From the NCBI GenBank assembly GCA_900549325.1, contig UROI01000019.1, positions 1-24,301 on the forward strand: DNA of 24,301 nucleotides, given 5' to 3'. The position numbers were made by a program, and so were the translations under genes. The stretch comes from an uncultured Mycoplasmatota bacterium (GTDB taxonomy: Bacteria; Bacillota_I; Bacilli_A; RF39; UBA660). Every line of letters starts with the position of its first letter. Position 1 is the stretch's first letter. Shown here in pieces: positions 22,018 through 24,301 of this stretch. The notes under the pieces are model-generated. The model was not told where the DNA came from. It ran no database searches and saw nothing but the letters and a program-made list of their open reading frames with translations.

Positions 22018-23955
22018 TAATTCAAATATTATATCTCTAAGCTGCATTGCTCTTTCAAAGTCTAAGTTACCTGCGGCTTCTTTCATTTCTTTAGTTAAGT
22101 CTTCAATCATAGATAGTTTTTCTTCTTTAGTTAGTTTCTTTTCTTTCTTTGGTTTTACTTCTATTTCATTTGATACTACTTCAGGTATCTCTTTAATAAT
22201 AGTCTTTGGTATAATGTTATGTACTCTATTATATTCTTCCTGTATAGTTCTTCTTCTTTCGGTCTCAGTAATGGCTTCATTCATACTATCAGATATAGTA
22301 TCTGCATACATTATTACCCTACCTTTAGCGTTTCTCGCGGCTCTTCCGATAGTTTGAATTAAACTTCTAGTACTACGTAGGAAGCCTTGTTTATCAGCAT
22401 CCATAATGGCTATTAGAGATACTTCAGGTATATCTAGGCCCTCTCTTAACAAATTGATACCCACAAGAACATCATACTTACCAAGTCTTAAGTCTCTTAT
22501 TATTTTTAATCTTTCTAATGATTTTACTTCATTATGTAGATAAGCTACTTTGATATCTAGACTCTTTAAATAGTTAGTTAATTCTTCCGCCATACGAATA
22601 GTAAGGGTAGTAATAATTGTTCTTTCGTTAGCACTATTATTCTTTTCTATTTCTTCAAGTAAATTATCTATTTGGTTTTTCGTAGGTTTTACTTCAATTT
22701 TTGGATCTAGTAGTCCTGTTGGACGAATAATCTGCTGGATATAGTGATTACCTGTTCTTCCTAGTTCATAGTCACCAGGAGTAGCACTAACATATATGAC
22801 ATTATTTAGTTTACTTTCAAATTCTTCAAATTTAAGAGGTCTATTATCTAGAGCACTAGGTAGTCTAAAACCATAGTCTACGAGGTTCATTTTTCTTGCT
22901 CTATCACCATTATACATAGCTCTTACCTGAGGAATACTTACATGGGATTCATCTATTACAAGTAAGAAATCTTTAGGAAAGAAATCTATTAGGGTACATG
23001 GTGGTACTCCTTCTTCTTTTAGAGCAATATGTCTAGAATAGTTTTCAATACCTCTACAGAAACCTGTCTCAGAAAGCATTTCCATATCGTAGTTAACTCT
23101 TTCTTCTATTCTTTGAGCTTCAATTAATTTATTATTTTCTTTAAAGTATTTTACTCTTTCGTCTTTTTCTTTTAGTATTCTATCAATACTTATCTTTAGC
23201 TTTTCTTCATCAGTAACAAAGTGTGATGCTGCGAAGATAGAGACTGTCTTTTTATCTTTTAGAATATGTCCTGTTACAGTATCTACTTCACTAATACGAT
23301 CTATTTCGTCACCAAACCATTCTATTAATAAACCATTAGTTCTTTCATTCGCAGGTATTATTTCAAGAGAGTCTCCTCTTACTCTGAAGGTACCTCTTTT
23401 TAAATCAAAGTCATTTCTTTCATATAACATTTCTACTAGTTTCTTTAATACATCATCTCTTGGAATGGTATCACCAACATTAAGAGTTAACATCTTTTTC
23501 TTGTATTCTTCTACTTCACCTATTCCATATATACATGATACTGAGGCTACCACTATGACATCATTTCTAGATATTAAACTTGATGTAGCTCTATGTCTTA
23601 ATTCATCTATTTCATCATTTATTGATGAATCTTTTTCTATATAGGTATCGGAACTTGGTACATAGGCTTCAGGCTGATAATAGTCGTAGTAAGAAATGAA
23701 TAGTTCTACTTTATTATTTGGAAATAATTCTTTGAATTCAGCATAAAGTTGACCTGCTAGTGTCTTATTATGGGCAAGTACTAAGGTTGGTTTGTTTACA
23801 CTTGCTATAACATTAGCTATAGTAAATGTTTTACCTGTACCAGTAGCTCCTAGTAATACTTGATCTCTTTTGCCCTCTTTTATACCCTCTACTAATTCTT
23901 TAATAGCTTCAGGCTGATCTCCAGCTGGTTTATATTTTGATATTAGTTCAAACAT
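22006..23955 (-). CDS. uvrB: Excinuclease ABC subunit B
   Basis: UvrB is the helicase-like core of nucleotide excision repair that verifies damage and recruits UvrC. The product has 649 residues from ATG 23955, the start that gives the standard MFELISKYKPAGDQPEAI; an in-frame GTG at 23964 is less likely. It has Walker A GATGTGKT (about 35-42), the beta-hairpin region YYDYYQPEAYVPSSDTYIEKD, the DEAH-like box VIDESHVSIPQ, motif VSATPGDYE, GINLLREGLDIPEV and QTIGRAARN, and the C-terminal UVR motif SMIEDLTKEMKEAAGNLDFE that binds UvrC. uvrA, often adjacent, is not in the window. Its leader is unusually long and contains tandem-hairpin copy 4. Confidence 0.97.
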   Translation of the reverse strand: MFELISKYKPAGDQPEAIKELVEGIKEGKRDQVLLGATGTGKTFTIANVIASVNKPTLVLAHNKTLAGQLYAEFKELFPNNKVELFISYYDYYQPEAYVPSSDTYIEKDSSINDEIDELRHRATSSLISRNDVIVVASVSCIYGIGEVEEYKKKMLTLNVGDTIPRDDVLKKLVEMLYERNDFDLKRGTFRVRGDSLEIIPANERTNGLLIEWFGDEIDRISEVDTVTGHILKDKKTVSIFAASHFVTDEEKLKISIDRILKEKDERVKYFKENNKLIEAQRIEERVNYDMEMLSETGFCRGIENYSRHIALKEEGVPPCTLIDFFPKDFLLVIDESHVSIPQVRAMYNGDRARKMNLVDYGFRLPSALDNRPLKFEEFESKLNNVIYVSATPGDYELGRTGNHYIQQIIRPTGLLDPKIEVKPTKNQIDNLLEEIEKNNSANERTIITTLTIRMAEELTNYLKSLDIKVAYLHNEVKSLERLKIIRDLRLGKYDVLVGINLLREGLDIPEVSLIAIMDADKQGFLRSTRSLIQTIGRAARNAKGRVIMYADTISDSMNEAITETERRRTIQEEYNRVHNIIPKTIIKEIPEVVSNEIEVKPKKEKKLTKEEKLSMIEDLTKEMKEAAGNLDFERAMQLRDIIFELESE

Positions 23956-24022
23956 AGTTATCACTCACTTCTTTATGTATTTTATCATAAATATTAATAT
24001 TAAACAATATATTATTTTTATT

Positions 24023-24089
24023 CAGTTTGAGCCTTAATAAATTAAGTCTCGCGCTGCTATATTAAGCCTTATTCTAAGTCTTAATATAG
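24023..24089 (-). repeat. Tandem-hairpin repeat, copy 4 (in the uvrB leader)
   Basis: Minus strand hairpin A (24089-24057): 10-bp stem CTATATTAAG/CTTAATATAG, A-G mismatch (24079 with 24067), CTT/AAG, loop of 5. Hairpin B (24056-24023): 9-nt arms CAGCGCGAG and CTCAAACTG pairing at three outer and three inner positions, A-G mismatch (24047 with 24032), then CTTAA/TTAAG. Again no spacer. Most diverged copy, but every design feature is kept. Confidence 0.75.
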
Positions 24090-24164
24090 AGTCTATTATA
24101 TATAAGCAGATACTATATACCTAAAATTAATTTAATATGTAGACTTATTTCTTACTGCTAATTT

Positions 24165-24193
24165 AATATATCATATAGAATTATTAATGTCAA
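24165..24193 (-). promoter_or_regulatory. Candidate uvrB promoter
   Basis: Minus strand TTGACA (24193-24188), 17 nt, TATATT (24170-24165). Start near 24158 would give a leader of about 200 nt that includes tandem-hairpin copy 4. No LexA-type box was recognised. In the rest of 24194-24301 no gene is seen; the extreme end (AGAGGGACT after an A-run, about 24277-24291) looks like one arm of a terminator completed outside the window. Confidence 0.55.
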
Positions 24194-24301
24194 TATGTTT
24201 TCATACATTTGTTTGCTTATATTATTAATTAAAAGAAGGACTTTACTGAAATGCATCCCTTAAAGTAGACATTAATAAAAAAGAGGGACTACAAAAATAT
24301 G

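Noticed and set aside
21977..22357. A 126-codon plus-strand open frame
   Set aside because: Antisense to the conserved C-terminal part of uvrB; no ribosome site and serine/leucine-rich shadow composition.
6000..24089. The four tandem hairpins as ordinary terminators or a CRISPR array
   Set aside because: They lack consistent T-runs, occur in both orientations relative to genes, one lies before uvrB, and units are kilobases apart, without spacers or cas genes.
24194..24301. A riboswitch or T-box at the right edge
   Set aside because: Short complementary stretches (ACTTTA/TAAAGT) are present, but no T-box or known aptamer core motif is visible.
24280..24301. A plus-strand gene starting at the terminal ATG
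   Set aside because: Only one codon is inside the window and GAGGG is 11 nt away; the same bases look like one arm of a terminator.

Overview
The window is an AT-rich chromosomal segment of a Gram-positive, low-GC bacterium (Bacillota, probably an uncultivated Bacilli-like gut lineage). The evidence is the str operon order, the ireB-ruvX-yrzB-mltG cluster, Shine-Dalgarno sites of the AAGGAGG type, TTGACA/TATAAT promoters with frequent extended -10 elements, and spore genes (spoVAC-spoVAD-spoVAE, and spoVB on the other strand). The standard code with TGA as stop fits: spoVAD and ireB end in TGA.

Layout. 1-3916 (minus): str operon rpsL-rpsG-[unknown 103-aa gene]-fusA-tuf, with a good promoter and a structured leader before rpsL and a second promoter before tuf. 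4026-4968 (plus): a lipoprotein of the ZnuA fold with no histidines. 4981-5138: tRNA-Met(CAT). 5057-5958: an 854-bp cassette carrying one membrane-anchored gene, flanked by an exact 48-bp duplication of the tRNA 3' half that starts at the anticodon loop. 6000-9910 (minus): two unrecognised genes and a HelD-type RNA-polymerase-associated helicase with an attenuator-like leader. 9990-12254 (plus): an OatA-like membrane acyltransferase with two SGNH domains in tandem. 12331-14118 (minus): spoVAC-spoVAD-spoVAE, for dipicolinate channel function in spores. 14170-16982 (plus): a repeat-containing HExxH protein plus a small partner gene. 17035-18333 (plus): spoVB-like flippase, convergent with a short M3-type peptidase gene (18330-19487). 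19617-21717 (minus): ireB-ruvX-yrzB-mltG. 21784-21987 (plus): small membrane protein. 22006-24193 (minus): uvrB with a long leader.

The most unusual signal is not a gene. Four intergenic sites (6000-6054, 12257-12315, 19544-19597, 24023-24089) each hold two hairpins abutting with no spacer. Stem sequences differ between copies but remain paired. Seven of the eight hairpins keep the same apical design: a stem closed by AAG/CTT (GAG/CTC in one), a single A-G mismatch, then a short CY/RG pair and loop. The eighth has T-G at the mismatch position. This looks like a dispersed structured repeat family, and I do not recognise it as a known one.

The genes are mostly housekeeping (translation, repair, cell wall, sporulation). 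Accessory or lineage-specific material lies at the tRNA cassette, the 6-7.7 kb gene pair and the 14.2-17 kb zincin locus. All functional calls are from reading the sequence; no searches were run.
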